Part shown: one piece after another, positions 36,356-46,011 of the stretch | Numbering within the stretch: the stretch's first letter is position 1 | Layout: each line of letters begins with the position of its first letter | NCBI GenBank assembly: GCA_913060495.1 | Contig: CAJXRP010000026.1 | Coordinates: 1-48,215, forward strand | Direction: 5' to 3' | Source of the DNA: an uncultured Gammaproteobacteria bacterium | GTDB lineage: Bacteria; Pseudomonadota; Gammaproteobacteria; Pseudomonadales; Pseudohongiellaceae | Length of the DNA: 48,215 bases | Program-made: the position numbers and the translations under genes | The notes under the pieces: model-generated | Seen by the model: the letters and a program-made list of their open reading frames with translations, nothing else | The model's database searches: none | Told to the model about the DNA's origin: nothing

Positions 36356-37252
36356 TCAATCTAGTCGAATGCCGCTCAATCGCGCCCATTCCTCGTTCAG
36401 CACCTTAGCGTCCATCTTAAACCAGCGACTGTAGTGCTCAAGCATTGCGTCGGCTTGCTCTGCTAACAAGCCAGATAGGGCTATGTGTCCCTTGGGTTTT
36501 ACGAGATGAGAGAGGTCTTCGGCAAGCTGCATGAGCGGCTCGGCGAGGATATTTGCGACAAGTATGTCTGCTTGAAGAGTTGTTCTGTCTTCGGGTAGCT
36601 GGTACGGCAGGTAGGTTTCTATAACACCTTCAGGGATGTGGTTGCGTTTTGCGTTCTCGATGGTTGCCGTAATCGCCTGCGGATCGTTGTCTACAGCGAT
36701 GACGCGAGGTGCTCCAAGCAGGGCCGCTGCGATGGCGAGAATGCCGGAGCCGCAACCATAGTCGATAACTGTGCTGTCATCACGGGTGTTCTGTTCTAGC
36801 CATTGTAGGCACATGCTGGTGGTGGCGTGGCTGCCGCTGCCGAAGGCGAGGCCGGGGTCGAGCATGATGTTGATGGCGTTGGGTTCCGGTGGCTCCTGCC
36901 AGCTCGGGCAGACCCAAAGGCGTTCGCCAAACTGCATCGCCTTAAAATCTGCCATCCAAGATCTCTCCCAGGCCTGGTCTTCTAGATCTTCGAGTAACAA
37001 AGATTCTTTGTCTTCGATTGCGGGGTGTTGTTGTAATAGAAAGAGCAAGCCATCGAGGTTAGCTTCTTTCTCGAATAGGCAGAAAAGGTCAACAAGATCC
37101 CATAAAGGTGTGCTACCTGGCTCTTTTTGAAATACCGGTTGGTCTTCGGCATCCAGATAGCTTATTGAGAGCCCGCCGTAATCCAGTAACAGTTGTTCTA
37201 GAGGTTCGATCTGGTCAGATCGAACCTGAACTCTGAGTTGTTGCCATGCCAT
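36356..37252 (-). CDS. prmA: ribosomal protein L11 methyltransferase
   Basis: Trimethylates several amines of L11. The 298 residues have an N-terminal substrate-recognition domain and a C-terminal SAM-binding domain with MLDPGLAFGSGSHATT, VIDYGCGSGILAIAA and the NILAEPL catalytic-loop motif. It follows accC by 21 bases, so it is in the aroQ-accB-accC-prmA transcript. The MITE-like element starts just after its stop. Confidence 0.97.
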   Translation of the reverse strand: MAWQQLRVQVRSDQIEPLEQLLLDYGGLSISYLDAEDQPVFQKEPGSTPLWDLVDLFCLFEKEANLDGLLFLLQQHPAIEDKESLLLEDLEDQAWERSWMADFKAMQFGERLWVCPSWQEPPEPNAINIMLDPGLAFGSGSHATTSMCLQWLEQNTRDDSTVIDYGCGSGILAIAAALLGAPRVIAVDNDPQAITATIENAKRNHIPEGVIETYLPYQLPEDRTTLQADILVANILAEPLMQLAEDLSHLVKPKGHIALSGLLAEQADAMLEHYSRWFKMDAKVLNEEWARLSGIRLD

Positions 37253-37273
37253 AGTGAGAAGACTCTGTCGGTT

Positions 37274-38614
37274 CTAGGATCCGAGCTTCTTTTCTAGATA
37301 GTGAATATTCACACAACCCTTTTGAAACTCTGCATCACGTACGAGATCTTGATGCAGTGGAATATTGCTGCGAATCCCATCGATCAGCATCTCATCAAGA
37401 GCGATCTGTGTGCGCATCAATGCAGCCTCTCGCGTGTTCGCATGGCAGATAAGCTTGGCTATCAATGAATCGTAGTGGGGTGGCACGGTATAGCCACTAT
37501 ATAGATGTGAATCGACTCGAACACCGTTACCACCTGGAGCGTGGAACATCTTTATCTTGCCAGGGCTAGGCATAAAAGTTGCAGGGTCTTCGGCGTTAAT
37601 ACGGCATTCGAAAGCGTGTCCGCGCATGCGGATATCCTCTTGCGCATAGGACAGCGGCGCACCGCCGGCTATTCGAAGTTGCTCTTTAACGATATCAACA
37701 CCGGTAATCATTTCTGTTACGGGATGTTCTACCTGTACGCGCGTATTCATTTCTATGAAATAGAATGACTCATCTTCATACAAAAACTCTAAGGTACCAG
37801 CGCCGCGGTAGTTCATGTTCTTACAAGCCTGGATGCAGGTTTCTGCAACTTCAGCGCGCACTGCGTCGGGAATGCCGGGAGCAGGTGCTTCTTCTAATAC
37901 TTTTTGATGACGTCGCTGGAGAGAACAATCTCGGTCACCAAGATAGAGGGCGTTGCCCTTGCCGTCACCGATGACTTGGATCTCAACGTGGCGGGGGTTC
38001 TCTAAAAATTTTTCCAGATACACTATGCCGTTGCCGAAGAAAGTTTTAGCCTCGGTCTGTGTTACAAAGATAGCCTTAAGTAGCGCGGCCTCATTGTGAA
38101 CTACGCGCATGCCGCGGCCACCACCACCAGCAGCAGCCTTGATAATAACCGGGTAGCCGATTTCTTTGGCCAGCTCCAGTGTGCGCTCGTTGTCATCGTC
38201 TATGGGGCCGTTCGAGCCGGGTACAGTAGGCACGCCCGCTGCGCGCATTACCTCGATGGCTGACACTTTGTCCCCCATCAGGCGAATTGTCTCGGCCGTC
38301 GGGCCAATGAATACGAAGCCGCTGTTTTCGACCTGTTCGGCGAAGTCGGCATTTTCCGATAAAAAGCCGTATCCAGGGTGCACAGCATCGGCATCGGTAA
38401 CTTCCATCGCAGAGATGATGGCGGGCACGTTCAGATAGCTTTCGGTTGGGCTAGGCGGCCCTATACAAACCGATTCATCGGAGAGGCGAACGTGCATGAG
38501 ATCTCGGTCAGCAGTGGAATGAACAGCGACTGTTTTGATTCCAAGTTCTTTACAAGATCGAAGTACGCGCAGTGCAATTTCACCGCGATTGGCTATTAAT
38601 ACTTTTTCCAGCAT
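37274..38614 (-). CDS. accC: biotin carboxylase subunit of acetyl-CoA carboxylase
   Basis: Carboxylates the biotin on AccB with bicarbonate and ATP, the first step of fatty acid synthesis. The 446-residue ATP-grasp protein has [59 protein letters not shown] and [16 protein letters not shown]. Full length. Next to accB as usual, 39 bases apart. Confidence 0.98.
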   Translation of the reverse strand: MLEKVLIANRGEIALRVLRSCKELGIKTVAVHSTADRDLMHVRLSDESVCIGPPSPTESYLNVPAIISAMEVTDADAVHPGYGFLSENADFAEQVENSGFVFIGPTAETIRLMGDKVSAIEVMRAAGVPTVPGSNGPIDDDNERTLELAKEIGYPVIIKAAAGGGGRGMRVVHNEAALLKAIFVTQTEAKTFFGNGIVYLEKFLENPRHVEIQVIGDGKGNALYLGDRDCSLQRRHQKVLEEAPAPGIPDAVRAEVAETCIQACKNMNYRGAGTLEFLYEDESFYFIEMNTRVQVEHPVTEMITGVDIVKEQLRIAGGAPLSYAQEDIRMRGHAFECRINAEDPATFMPSPGKIKMFHAPGGNGVRVDSHLYSGYTVPPHYDSLIAKLICHANTREAALMRTQIALDEMLIDGIRSNIPLHQDLVRDAEFQKGCVNIHYLEKKLGS

Positions 38615-38653
38615 GAAGCTATCCTTGATTAAGCTGAGTACACAAAGAGTGTT

Positions 38654-39103
38654 CTATACGATTCTGATCAAAGGCTGATCGAATTCGACCGGTTCGCCGT
38701 CTTCAACCAAAATAGCTTCAACTACGCCGGCTTGGTCGGCCTCGATCTGATTCATCATCTTCATTGCTTCAACAATACATACTGGGTCGCCCGCCTTTAC
38801 ATGCTTGCCAACTTCAACGAATGCAGGAGAGGAGGGAGAGGGAGAGCGATAGAAAGTTCCAACCATAGGAGACTTGATAGCATTTGCATCGGCCGCAGCT
38901 GGCTCTGCAGCAGGAGCTGCTGCGCTAGGAGCAGGAGCTGCTATGGCAGCAGGTGCCGCAGGTGCCTGATAGGCAATAGGTGCAGGCGCCGAAGTTGATG
39001 CGCGGCTAATTCTAACCGACTCTTCACCTTCCTTGATTTCGATTTCCGCAATGTCGGATGATTCCAACAGCTCGATCAGTTTTTTTACTTTTCTAATATC
39101 CAT
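38654..39103 (-). CDS. accB: biotin carboxyl carrier protein of acetyl-CoA carboxylase
   Basis: Carries biotin between AccC and the carboxyltransferase. The 149 residues have a conserved N-terminal helix ([14 protein letters not shown]), a flexible Ala/Pro linker (about 38-75), and the biotinyl domain with the thumb ([13 protein letters not shown]) and the biotin-accepting K115 in EAMKM. Sits between aroQ and accC with short gaps. Confidence 0.98.
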   Translation of the reverse strand: MDIRKVKKLIELLESSDIAEIEIKEGEESVRISRASTSAPAPIAYQAPAAPAAIAAPAPSAAAPAAEPAAADANAIKSPMVGTFYRSPSPSSPAFVEVGKHVKAGDPVCIVEAMKMMNQIEADQAGVVEAILVEDGEPVEFDQPLIRIV

Positions 39104-39124
39104 AAAAGTTTCCTGCCTAGAGTC

Positions 39125-39565
39125 TTAGTTAGCTAGTTTTCTACAAGCAGCCTGAAGTGCCAGTTCGTATCCCTGGGCACCTAAGCCAATTACACAGCCG
39201 ACAGCGATGTCGGAAAAATAGGAATGGTGCCGATACGCTTCGCGGCTGTAGAGATTTGAAAGATGTACTTCGATGAACGGAATCTCGGAGGCGAGAATAG
39301 CGTCTCGAATGGCAATGCTGGTATGCGTGAAACCGCCAAAGTTTACGATCATGAATGCCGTGCCGTCTTTTCTGGCGGCATGCAGTCGGTCGATTATCTC
39401 GCCTTCAGAATTGGCTTGCAGGCTATCGAACAGATGGCCTGATTCCTCACACTTTGTGGCGAGGCGTTGATTGATATCATCGAGAGTGTCCGAGCCGTAG
39501 ATGTGGGGTTCGCGACTTCCGAGTAGATTTAGATTAGGTCCATGCAGGGCCAGTATTGATGCCAT
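39125..39565 (-). CDS. aroQ: type II 3-dehydroquinate dehydratase
   Basis: Third step of the shikimate pathway. The 146 residues have LHGPNLNLLGSREPHIYG with the catalytic Tyr, NSEGEIIDRLH, the substrate loop FTHTSIAIRDA, and EVHLSNLYSREAYRHHS with the catalytic His. The residue after Asn in the loop is Phe (VNFGGFTHTS), where the family usually has Pro; the codon is TTT. Located upstream of accB-accC, as in Pseudomonas. Confidence 0.96.
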   Translation of the reverse strand: MASILALHGPNLNLLGSREPHIYGSDTLDDINQRLATKCEESGHLFDSLQANSEGEIIDRLHAARKDGTAFMIVNFGGFTHTSIAIRDAILASEIPFIEVHLSNLYSREAYRHHSYFSDIAVGCVIGLGAQGYELALQAACRKLAN

Positions 39566-39588
39566 GTTCTTTTCCCTAATGTGGCAGA

Positions 39589-39606
39589 CGGGTCAATTCT
39601 GACCCG
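39589..39606 (-). other. stem-loop upstream of aroQ
   Basis: CGGGTCA and TGACCCG form a 7-bp stem with a 4-base loop about 25 bases before the aroQ ATG. Without a T-run it is unlikely to be an intrinsic terminator; it would lie in the aroQ leader. A possible -10 (TATTAT, minus strand, near 39645) lies upstream but has no good -35. Confidence 0.35.
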
Positions 39607-39689
39607 CTAAGCCTGATTAGCTATTTTGTCGGCATTTTCTCAGATAATAGCGCGCATTTCACGCTTTTTTGCGAAAGGAAGGGTGGTGC

Positions 39690-40181
39690 TTAAGGATTTA
39701 GCAAAAATTCGAAGCGCTGGGGAGGATAACAGAATCCCCAATCGGCACAGCCTTGATAGCTGATGAAGATTCTTGCGTCTGGACCTGGCACAGTGCTGAG
39801 GCTTAGATCGATATCTAGTGGGCCATAATAGGCTTCTATATCTCCGAAGAATTGGTCGTTTTTCTTGAGGCCATCGCGCAGACTGAAATCAATCGGCAGC
39901 TCTCCGGAATCAGCTTGCTGGCTTAGTGTGAATTCGAAGGCGTGCCTGTACAGGTAGTGGCCATCCGGCAGGTTCCACACTATCTTATAGCGTCCAGGGC
40001 TAACGGCGCTGACATAGAAAGGAAAGGCCTGTTCTAGAGGGAGTGGCTGATCATAGGTGGGTTGCTGTGCCAGGCCTGAAATCGACCGTGGTGTGAGCTG
40101 TGCCTGAGCGGCGGTGCCCGTGAGCAGCCACACGCCAAGCAGCATAGTCAGTTTGATTCGGATCGAGATACTCATCTTCAT
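39690..40181 (-). CDS. stand-alone DsbD N-terminal (alpha) domain protein
   Basis: 163 residues: a signal peptide ending TAAQA, then a single immunoglobulin-like domain of the DsbD alpha type, with DGHYLYRHAFEF, FFGDIEAYYG and SYQGCADWGFCYPP. The redox pair C145/C151 corresponds to the Cys pair of E. coli nDsbD, which hands electrons to periplasmic partners. It stops right after that domain: the eight-helix membrane part and the C-terminal thioredoxin domain are missing and nothing downstream encodes them. In Pseudomonas a full DsbD gene sits next to aroQ, so this may be a shortened relic or a deliberate single-domain version. Confidence 0.85.
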   Translation of the reverse strand: MKMSISIRIKLTMLLGVWLLTGTAAQAQLTPRSISGLAQQPTYDQPLPLEQAFPFYVSAVSPGRYKIVWNLPDGHYLYRHAFEFTLSQQADSGELPIDFSLRDGLKKNDQFFGDIEAYYGPLDIDLSLSTVPGPDARIFISYQGCADWGFCYPPQRFEFLLNP

Positions 40182-40230
40182 GCTAGGTTAGACCCGTTAA
40201 GCTGAGAATTAGTTTCCCAAGAATGTCGCG

Positions 40231-41448
40231 TTAGCTTTGGTAGCGATCAAAGACTAGGCAGGCATTGGTGCCACCGAAGCCGAAGCTATTCGACATGACG
40301 CGGTTTAGGGTAACGTTATCTTGTCGCTCGATTGCGATTGGCAGTCCCTGCGCTTCTTCGTCGAGGGTCTCGATGTTGGCTGAGGCAGCAATAAAATCAT
40401 TCTCCATCATTAATAGACTGTAGATGGCTTCCTGCGCCCCTGCCGCGCCTAGCGAATGCCCCGTCAACGACTTAGTTGAATTAATAGTTGGTACCTTGTC
40501 ACCAAACACGCCCTTAATTGCGCGCAGTTCCGAGACGTCACCGGCCGGTGTGCTGGTGCCGTGTGTGTTGATGTAGTCTACGGACCCTTCTAGATCTGCG
40601 GTCGCCATCTGCATGGCGCGTGCGCCACCTTCTCCCGCTGGAGCTACCATATCGTGTCCATCGGACGTTGCTGCGTATCCAGTTAGTTCGGCATAGATCT
40701 TTGCGCCCCGTGCGAGGGCGTGATCGAGAGACTCCATGACAAGTATTGCACCACCGCCAGCGATCACGAAGCCATCGCGGTTAGCATCGAAAGCGCGTGA
40801 AGCTTTGTCGGGAGTGTCGTTGTATTTTGTTGAAAGTGCGCCCATAGCATCGAACATATGGCTCATTGTCCAATGCTCTGCTTCGCCGCCCCCTGCAAAA
40901 ACGATATCTTGCTTGCCTAGCTGAATCAGCTCTGCTCCATGGCCAATACAGTGTGCGCTAGTTGCACAGGCCGATGAGATTGTGTAGTTAACGCCTTTGA
41001 TTTTGAATGGAGTGGCAAGACATGCCGAAGTGGTGCTACTCATCGTGCGCGTTACACGATAGGGCCCGACTCTGCGTAGACCTTTCTCACGCATGATATC
41101 TGTGGATTCAAGTTGATCTGCGGAGGAGCCGCCACCAGAGCCCACAACCAGGCCGGAGCGAAAGTTGGACACTTCATCGTCCGTAAGCTTGGCATCTGCT
41201 ATAGCCTGTTCCATCGCCAGGTAGGCGTAGGCGGATGCATCACCCATAAAACGCAGAATCTTGCGATCTATCAGCTCAGCTGTGTCGATCTGAACCGATC
41301 CGCTGACATGGCTACGCATGCCAATTTCTTCATAAGTGGGATTGTGACGAATGCCACTACGGCCTGCCTTGAGAGAATCTAGTACTGACTCTTTGTCATT
41401 GCCTAAACAGGACACAATTCCGATACCAGTAACAACAACGCGCTTCAT
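40231..41448 (-). CDS. fabB: beta-ketoacyl-ACP synthase I
   Basis: Elongating condensing enzyme, needed for unsaturated fatty acids. The 405-residue thiolase-fold protein has the catalytic triad C161 (SSACATSAH), H296 (NTHGTSTP) and H331 ([10 protein letters not shown]). [10 protein letters not shown] and [11 protein letters not shown] are also typical. It follows fabA by about 40 bases in the same direction; the pair forms the anaerobic unsaturated fatty acid route. Confidence 0.98.
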   Translation of the reverse strand: MKRVVVTGIGIVSCLGNDKESVLDSLKAGRSGIRHNPTYEEIGMRSHVSGSVQIDTAELIDRKILRFMGDASAYAYLAMEQAIADAKLTDDEVSNFRSGLVVGSGGGSSADQLESTDIMREKGLRRVGPYRVTRTMSSTTSACLATPFKIKGVNYTISSACATSAHCIGHGAELIQLGKQDIVFAGGGEAEHWTMSHMFDAMGALSTKYNDTPDKASRAFDANRDGFVIAGGGAILVMESLDHALARGAKIYAELTGYAATSDGHDMVAPAGEGGARAMQMATADLEGSVDYINTHGTSTPAGDVSELRAIKGVFGDKVPTINSTKSLTGHSLGAAGAQEAIYSLLMMENDFIAASANIETLDEEAQGLPIAIERQDNVTLNRVMSNSFGFGGTNACLVFDRYQS

Positions 41449-41490
41449 ACTATTTCCCCAATCAATAAAGAATCACTCTAACATCTTGTA

Positions 41491-42027
41491 CTAGAATGAG
41501 CTTCCTGGCGTGAACAGACCAACTTTCAATGCTTTGGTGGTATAGATTGTCTTGCCATCTACAGAAACTTTTCCATCGGCGATGCCCATAACCAAACTTC
41601 TATTGATGAGTCGACTGATCGATAGTTCGTAGACTACTTTCTTTGAAGTGGGCAATATTTCACCCGTAAACTTTACCTCGCCAGCTCCAAGTGCTCGACC
41701 CTTACCGGGATGACCACTCCAACCGAGGAAAAACCCTAATAGTTGCCATAAGGCATCTAATCCAAGGCACCCTGGCATGACCGGATCGCCGGGAAAGTGA
41801 CAGTCGAAGAACCAGAGGTCCGGATTTATATCCAGCTCCGCGATTATTTGCCCGCGGCCGTGTTCGCCGCCATCGCCGTTGATTTCGACGATGCGATCGA
41901 GCATGAGCATATTATCTACGGGTAACTTGGCGTTGCCTGGACCAAATAAACGGCCATGGCCGCAATCTACCAATTCTTCCAAGCTATAAGAGTTCTTAGG
42001 AACAAAGTTGTGTTCGACTTGTGTCAT
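41491..42027 (-). CDS. fabA: 3-hydroxydecanoyl-ACP dehydratase/isomerase
   Basis: Dehydrates 3-hydroxydecanoyl-ACP and isomerises the product to the cis-3 form, the branch point for unsaturated fatty acids. 178 residues, with catalytic H77 and D91 ([19 protein letters not shown]) and [11 protein letters not shown]. The ATG at 42027 gives roughly the usual length. A TTG at 42063 would add 12 residues. The best ribosome site (GGAGGGG) is 12 or more bases before the ATG and lies in a hairpin. First gene of fabA-fabB. Confidence 0.96.
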   Translation of the reverse strand: MTQVEHNFVPKNSYSLEELVDCGHGRLFGPGNAKLPVDNMLMLDRIVEINGDGGEHGRGQIIAELDINPDLWFFDCHFPGDPVMPGCLGLDALWQLLGFFLGWSGHPGKGRALGAGEVKFTGEILPTSKKVVYELSISRLINRSLVMGIADGKVSVDGKTIYTTKALKVGLFTPGSSF

Positions 42028-42038
42028 GAGCTGGTTAG

Positions 42039-42053
42039 ACCCCTCCAAGGGGT
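42039..42053 (-). promoter_or_regulatory. hairpin holding the fabA ribosome-binding site
   Basis: On the minus strand ACCCCT-TGG-AGGGGT forms a 6-bp stem with a 3-base loop, 11 bases before the fabA ATG. The 3' arm is the only strong Shine-Dalgarno in front of the gene, so folding would hide it. Confidence 0.45.
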
Positions 42054-42063
42054 GGTTTTGCAA

Positions 42064-42225
42064 AGGCTGAGATGTTATCGCGCTGAGGCCAAATAATCGA
42101 TCATAAATTGACTGTGATCGCCCTACAGGCTGTTGAATCGGCTCTATTTATTAAAATAGGCGATATTTTGCTACTATGTTGTTCCTTTTTGTCACGCGCT
42201 TTAAAAAATCAAGGTAGTAAGCTCA
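42064..42225. promoter_or_regulatory. divergent fabA/manC intergenic region
   Basis: About 160 bases between divergent genes. CGATCA-11-TGATCG (42098-42120) and CTATTT-4-AAATAG (42144-42159) are inverted repeats in operator-like positions. TATGAT on the minus strand (near 42100-42105) is a possible fabA -10 and overlaps the first repeat. No convincing promoter was found for manC. Confidence 0.4.
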
Positions 42226-43641
42226 ATGATAATCCCCGTTATTCTCGCCGGAGGTGTGGGTTCCCGCTTATGGCCAGTCTCCCGATCGATGTTACCTAAG
42301 CAATTTATCGAATTCCCCGGTATGCAGGGTTCGCTTTTTCAGAACACGCTGTCTCGCTTAGAAGGCGTTACAGAGATTGCAGATCCGATAGTTGTGTGTA
42401 ACATCGATCACCGTTTCCTGGTTGCGGAGCATTTGCGGCAAATTGGGAAAGAGCACTGCAATATATTGTTAGAGCCGGTCGGTAGGAATACAGCGCCTGC
42501 CGTTGCTCTTGCTGCATTGTGTGCGCTGCAAGATCATGCTGATCCGCTTCTTCTAATTCTCGCAGCCGACCATGTTATTCAGGATCAGGCAGTATTTCAG
42601 CGGGCCATAGCTTGTGCGGTGCAATCTGCCAAGCAAGAAAAATTGGCTACATTTGGGATAGTGCCAAGTGTCCCAGAAACAGGCTATGGCTATATCGAGA
42701 AGGGTGCAGAACTTGCTGGCGCAGAGGGGTTTTGTGTTAAGCAGTTTGTGGAAAAACCGGACCAAAAAACCGCTCAGGCTTATCTGGATAGCGGTGACTA
42801 TTTTTGGAATAGTGGCATGTTTATGTTTTCTGCTTCTACGTATCTGCGGGAATTGAAGCAGTATGCGCCAGATATTTTCGACAGCTGTCACCAGGCCTAC
42901 GCTAATTTAGAGCGGGGGGAGAATTTTCAGCTAATCCCCGAGTCCACGTTTGCAAGCTGCCGTAGTGAATCTATCGATTATGCGGTGATGGAGAAGACGA
43001 ATTCGGCTGTCGTTGTGCCTCTAGAGGCGGGCTGGAATGATCTTGGCGCATGGGATGCGATGTGGGAGGTGAATGCTAAGAATGAGCAAGGCAACGCGCT
43101 TTCCGGCGATGTGCTCACCTTCGATGTGCAAGATAGCTATATTCAGTCTCAATCTAGACTCGTCGCCGTAGCGGGAATACGGGATGTTGTAGTGGTGGAG
43201 ACGGCTGATGCCGTGCTGGTGACTCAGCGCTCCCAAGTGCAGTCCGTGAAACACTTGGTGCAGCAGTTGCAGGAGCATGGGCGGGAAGAAAGTACGCTAC
43301 ATCGTCTAGTCTATCGTCCGTGGGGTTCTTACGAGTCGCTAAGCAGTAGGCCCGGTTATCAAGTGAAGCACATAGTGGTCAATGCTGGTGCGTCCCTCTC
43401 GCTGCAGCTGCACCGCAAGAGGGCGGAGCATTGGACTGCGCTCAAAGGTGTCTCGCTGGTGACTTGTGATGACAAAGAGTTCGAGCTACATCCTAATCAA
43501 TCAACTTATATCCCAGTCGGTAGCAAGCATCGACTGACCAATAACAGCAATGAGCCAATAGAAATCATCGAGGTTCAAATTGGTGACTACTTTGGCGAAG
43601 ATGACATCGTCCGCTTCGAAGATCGGTACGATCGTGTCTGA
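42226..43641 (+). CDS. manC: mannose-1-P guanylyltransferase/mannose-6-P isomerase
   Basis: Bifunctional type II enzyme (AlgA/ManC) making GDP-mannose and interconverting fructose-6-P and mannose-6-P. 471 residues. The N-terminal nucleotidyltransferase has GGVGSRLWPVSR (9-20), LLEPVGRNTAPAVALA and FVEKPD. The C-terminal cupin isomerase domain has LQLHRKRAEHW and IPVGSKHRLTN. It leads a plus-strand run with galU and manB that supplies GDP-mannose and UDP-glucose for surface polysaccharide. No glycosyltransferase genes are in view. Confidence 0.96.
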   Translation: MIIPVILAGGVGSRLWPVSRSMLPKQFIEFPGMQGSLFQNTLSRLEGVTEIADPIVVCNIDHRFLVAEHLRQIGKEHCNILLEPVGRNTAPAVALAALCALQDHADPLLLILAADHVIQDQAVFQRAIACAVQSAKQEKLATFGIVPSVPETGYGYIEKGAELAGAEGFCVKQFVEKPDQKTAQAYLDSGDYFWNSGMFMFSASTYLRELKQYAPDIFDSCHQAYANLERGENFQLIPESTFASCRSESIDYAVMEKTNSAVVVPLEAGWNDLGAWDAMWEVNAKNEQGNALSGDVLTFDVQDSYIQSQSRLVAVAGIRDVVVVETADAVLVTQRSQVQSVKHLVQQLQEHGREESTLHRLVYRPWGSYESLSSRPGYQVKHIVVNAGASLSLQLHRKRAEHWTALKGVSLVTCDDKEFELHPNQSTYIPVGSKHRLTNNSNEPIEIIEVQIGDYFGEDDIVRFEDRYDRV

Positions 43642-43742
43642 GAGAGATCATTCATATCCAGACTCGATGTTGGTTCGTAATTTGCAACAGACCAATTGCG
43701 TTCTCTAATTTATAGAAATACATTCTAAGGAAACTCTGCGCT

Positions 43743-44570
43743 ATGACTATTGTTAAGAAATGTCTATTCCCCGCTGCCGGATACGGTACGCGCTTCCTTC
43801 CTGCGACCAAGGCCATGCCGAAAGAGATGCTTCCTATTGTGACTAAGCCCCTCATTCAATATGGAGTCGAAGAGGCTATGGATGCTGGCATCACCCAGAT
43901 CGGAGTTGTGACTGGGCGTGGTAAGCGCGCCATAGAGGATCATTTCGATATTAGTTACGAGCTGGAGCATCAAATTGCTGGCTCCGACAAGGAAGAGTTG
44001 TTAAGCAGCACGCGGGATATCATGAAGCGCTGCACGTTCTCCTATACTAGACAGGTCGAAATGAAAGGCTTGGGGCACGCTATTCTTGTTGGCGAAACCC
44101 TTATTGGCCGCGAACCGTTTGCCGTCGTGTTGGCTGACGACTATTGCGTAACCGAGGGCGATGGTGTGCTTGCGCAGATGGTTAAGCTCTATGAAAAATA
44201 TCAATGCAGCATTGTGGCGGTTCAAGAAGTGCCTAAAGATGAGACATACCTTTACGGAGTGATCGAGGGAGATCTGGAGGCTGATAATATTTATCGCGTT
44301 CGCAATATGGTCGAGAAGCCAGCTCCTGAAGATGCGCCAAGTAATCTTGCAATTATTGGCCGCTACATTTTAAGCCCAGATATTTTTGATGTTATCCGCA
44401 GCACACCGCCGGGGAAAAATGGCGAGATACAGATTACCGATGCCTTGCAGCTTCAGGCGCAACAAGGAAGGGTAATAGGCTATCAATTCGCCGGTAGACG
44501 TTTTGATTGCGGTAGTATCGATGGTTTTATAGATGCGACCAATTACACCTACAAAGCGCAAACAAAATAG
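43743..44570 (+). CDS. galU: UTP-glucose-1-phosphate uridylyltransferase
   Basis: Makes UDP-glucose from UTP and glucose-1-phosphate. The 275 residues, the length usual in Pseudomonas, have FPAAGYGTRFLPATKAMPKE, KGLGHAILVG, VVLADDYCV and MVEKPAPEDAPS. AAGGA lies 11 bases before the ATG. A gap of about 100 bases from manC could hold its own promoter but none is clear. Confidence 0.97.
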   Translation: MTIVKKCLFPAAGYGTRFLPATKAMPKEMLPIVTKPLIQYGVEEAMDAGITQIGVVTGRGKRAIEDHFDISYELEHQIAGSDKEELLSSTRDIMKRCTFSYTRQVEMKGLGHAILVGETLIGREPFAVVLADDYCVTEGDGVLAQMVKLYEKYQCSIVAVQEVPKDETYLYGVIEGDLEADNIYRVRNMVEKPAPEDAPSNLAIIGRYILSPDIFDVIRSTPPGKNGEIQITDALQLQAQQGRVIGYQFAGRRFDCGSIDGFIDATNYTYKAQTK

Positions 44571-44637
44571 ATTTATTCAACGGCAAAATGCTGCTGTTGT
44601 ATTTTAATACGAACTGAATATTTGGAGGATCGATTAC

Positions 44638-45987
44638 ATGACTGAAGAACTTACTTGTTTTAAAGCCTATGACGTAAGGGGGCGTGTTCCCGACCAGTTG
44701 AACAATGACATAGCCTATAGAATTGGGCGGGCCTATGCCGAGTATCTCAAGCCCAAGCAAGTCGTGGTTGGTTACGATATTCGCTTAAGCAGCCAGGAAT
44801 TGTGTGCCTCATTGTCTCGAGGTCTAGCAGAGGCCGGTAGTGATGTGATTAATATCGGCGAGTGTGGAACCGAGGAGATCTATTTTGCGACGAGTCATTT
44901 GAATGTCGATGGGGGTATTGTCGTGACGGCAAGTCACAACCCCGCTGACTACAATGGCATGAAATTCGTTCGTGAATCTTCCAAGCCAATAAGTGGTGAT
45001 ACTGGTCTAAACGAAATTAAGAGACTTGCTCAGGAAAACAAGTTCACAGACTGTGTTGAACCGGGGTCGGTAAGTTTTGAAGATACCCAGCCTGCGTATA
45101 TCAAGCATCTGTTGGGGTATGTTGATGTGCCTAATCTGCGTCCATTGAAGGTGGTATGCAATGCAGGTAACGGCGGTGCTGGGCCTACCATAGATGCAAT
45201 TGAACATTTTTTGCCGCTAAAGTTCTTCAAAGTTCACCATGAGCCAGACGGAAATTTTCCTAATGGTGTTCCAAACCCCTTGCTTGAAGAGAATCGTGGT
45301 CCAACTATAGATGCAATTCGATCCGAGGGAGCAGACATGGGGATCGCCTGGGATGGTGATTTCGATCGCTGTTTTTTCTTTGATGAGAACGGGCGTTTCA
45401 TAGAGGGCTATTACATTGTAGGGCTTTTAGCGCAAAGCTTTCTCGAGGTGGAGCCCGGCGCAAGGATAGTTCATGACCCCCGATTGACTTGGAATACGAT
45501 TGAAGTCGCGAAGGAGTTTTCTGGCGAGGCAGTCCTGTGCAAGACCGGTCATGCATTCATTAAGGAGCGAATGCGAATTGAAGATGCAGTTTACGGCGGC
45601 GAAATGAGTGCGCATCATTACTTTCGAGATTTTTTCTATTGCGATAGTGGCATGGTGCCTTGGTTGTTGGTTGCGGGCTTGATCTCTAAAACCGGCAAAA
45701 AATTGTCTGAGCTTGTCGACGAAAGAATGCGAGCATTTCCGGCGAGCGGAGAGATTAATAGGCGAATAGAAGAGCCGCTTAAATTGTTGGAGAAAATCGA
45801 ATCACTTTACTCTGATGGCTGTAATCACATTGATCAAACCGATGGTCTAAGCATGGAGTTTGAGGCTTGGCGATTCAATATTCGGATGTCCAACACTGAG
45901 CCCCTGGTGCGACTGAATGTTGAGTCACGTGGGGATGACGAATTGATGAAGAAGAAGACAGCTGAATTGCTCGCCCTTATGGGCTAG
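44638..45987 (+). CDS. manB: phosphomannomutase/phosphoglucomutase
   Basis: Interconverts hexose-6- and hexose-1-phosphates, giving mannose-1-P for ManC and probably glucose-1-P for GalU. The 449 residues resemble CpsG/Man[12 protein letters not shown], the phosphoserine loop [13 protein letters not shown] with S99, the metal loop [10 protein letters not shown], the sugar loop [10 protein letters not shown] and the C-terminal [17 protein letters not shown] nine bases before the ATG is a strong ribosome site. Confidence 0.95.
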   Translation: MTEELTCFKAYDVRGRVPDQLNNDIAYRIGRAYAEYLKPKQVVVGYDIRLSSQELCASLSRGLAEAGSDVINIGECGTEEIYFATSHLNVDGGIVVTASHNPADYNGMKFVRESSKPISGDTGLNEIKRLAQENKFTDCVEPGSVSFEDTQPAYIKHLLGYVDVPNLRPLKVVCNAGNGGAGPTIDAIEHFLPLKFFKVHHEPDGNFPNGVPNPLLEENRGPTIDAIRSEGADMGIAWDGDFDRCFFFDENGRFIEGYYIVGLLAQSFLEVEPGARIVHDPRLTWNTIEVAKEFSGEAVLCKTGHAFIKERMRIEDAVYGGEMSAHHYFRDFFYCDSGMVPWLLVAGLISKTGKKLSELVDERMRAFPASGEINRRIEEPLKLLEKIESLYSDGCNHIDQTDGLSMEFEAWRFNIRMSNTEPLVRLNVESRGDDELMKKKTAELLALMG

Positions 45988-46011
45988 GTGCAACTAGGCT
46001 GGAGCCTAAAT

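Noticed and set aside
36128..36434. Small ORFs on both strands inside the MITE-like element
   Set aside because: They run through inverted repeats, resemble no known protein and have no convincing ribosome sites.
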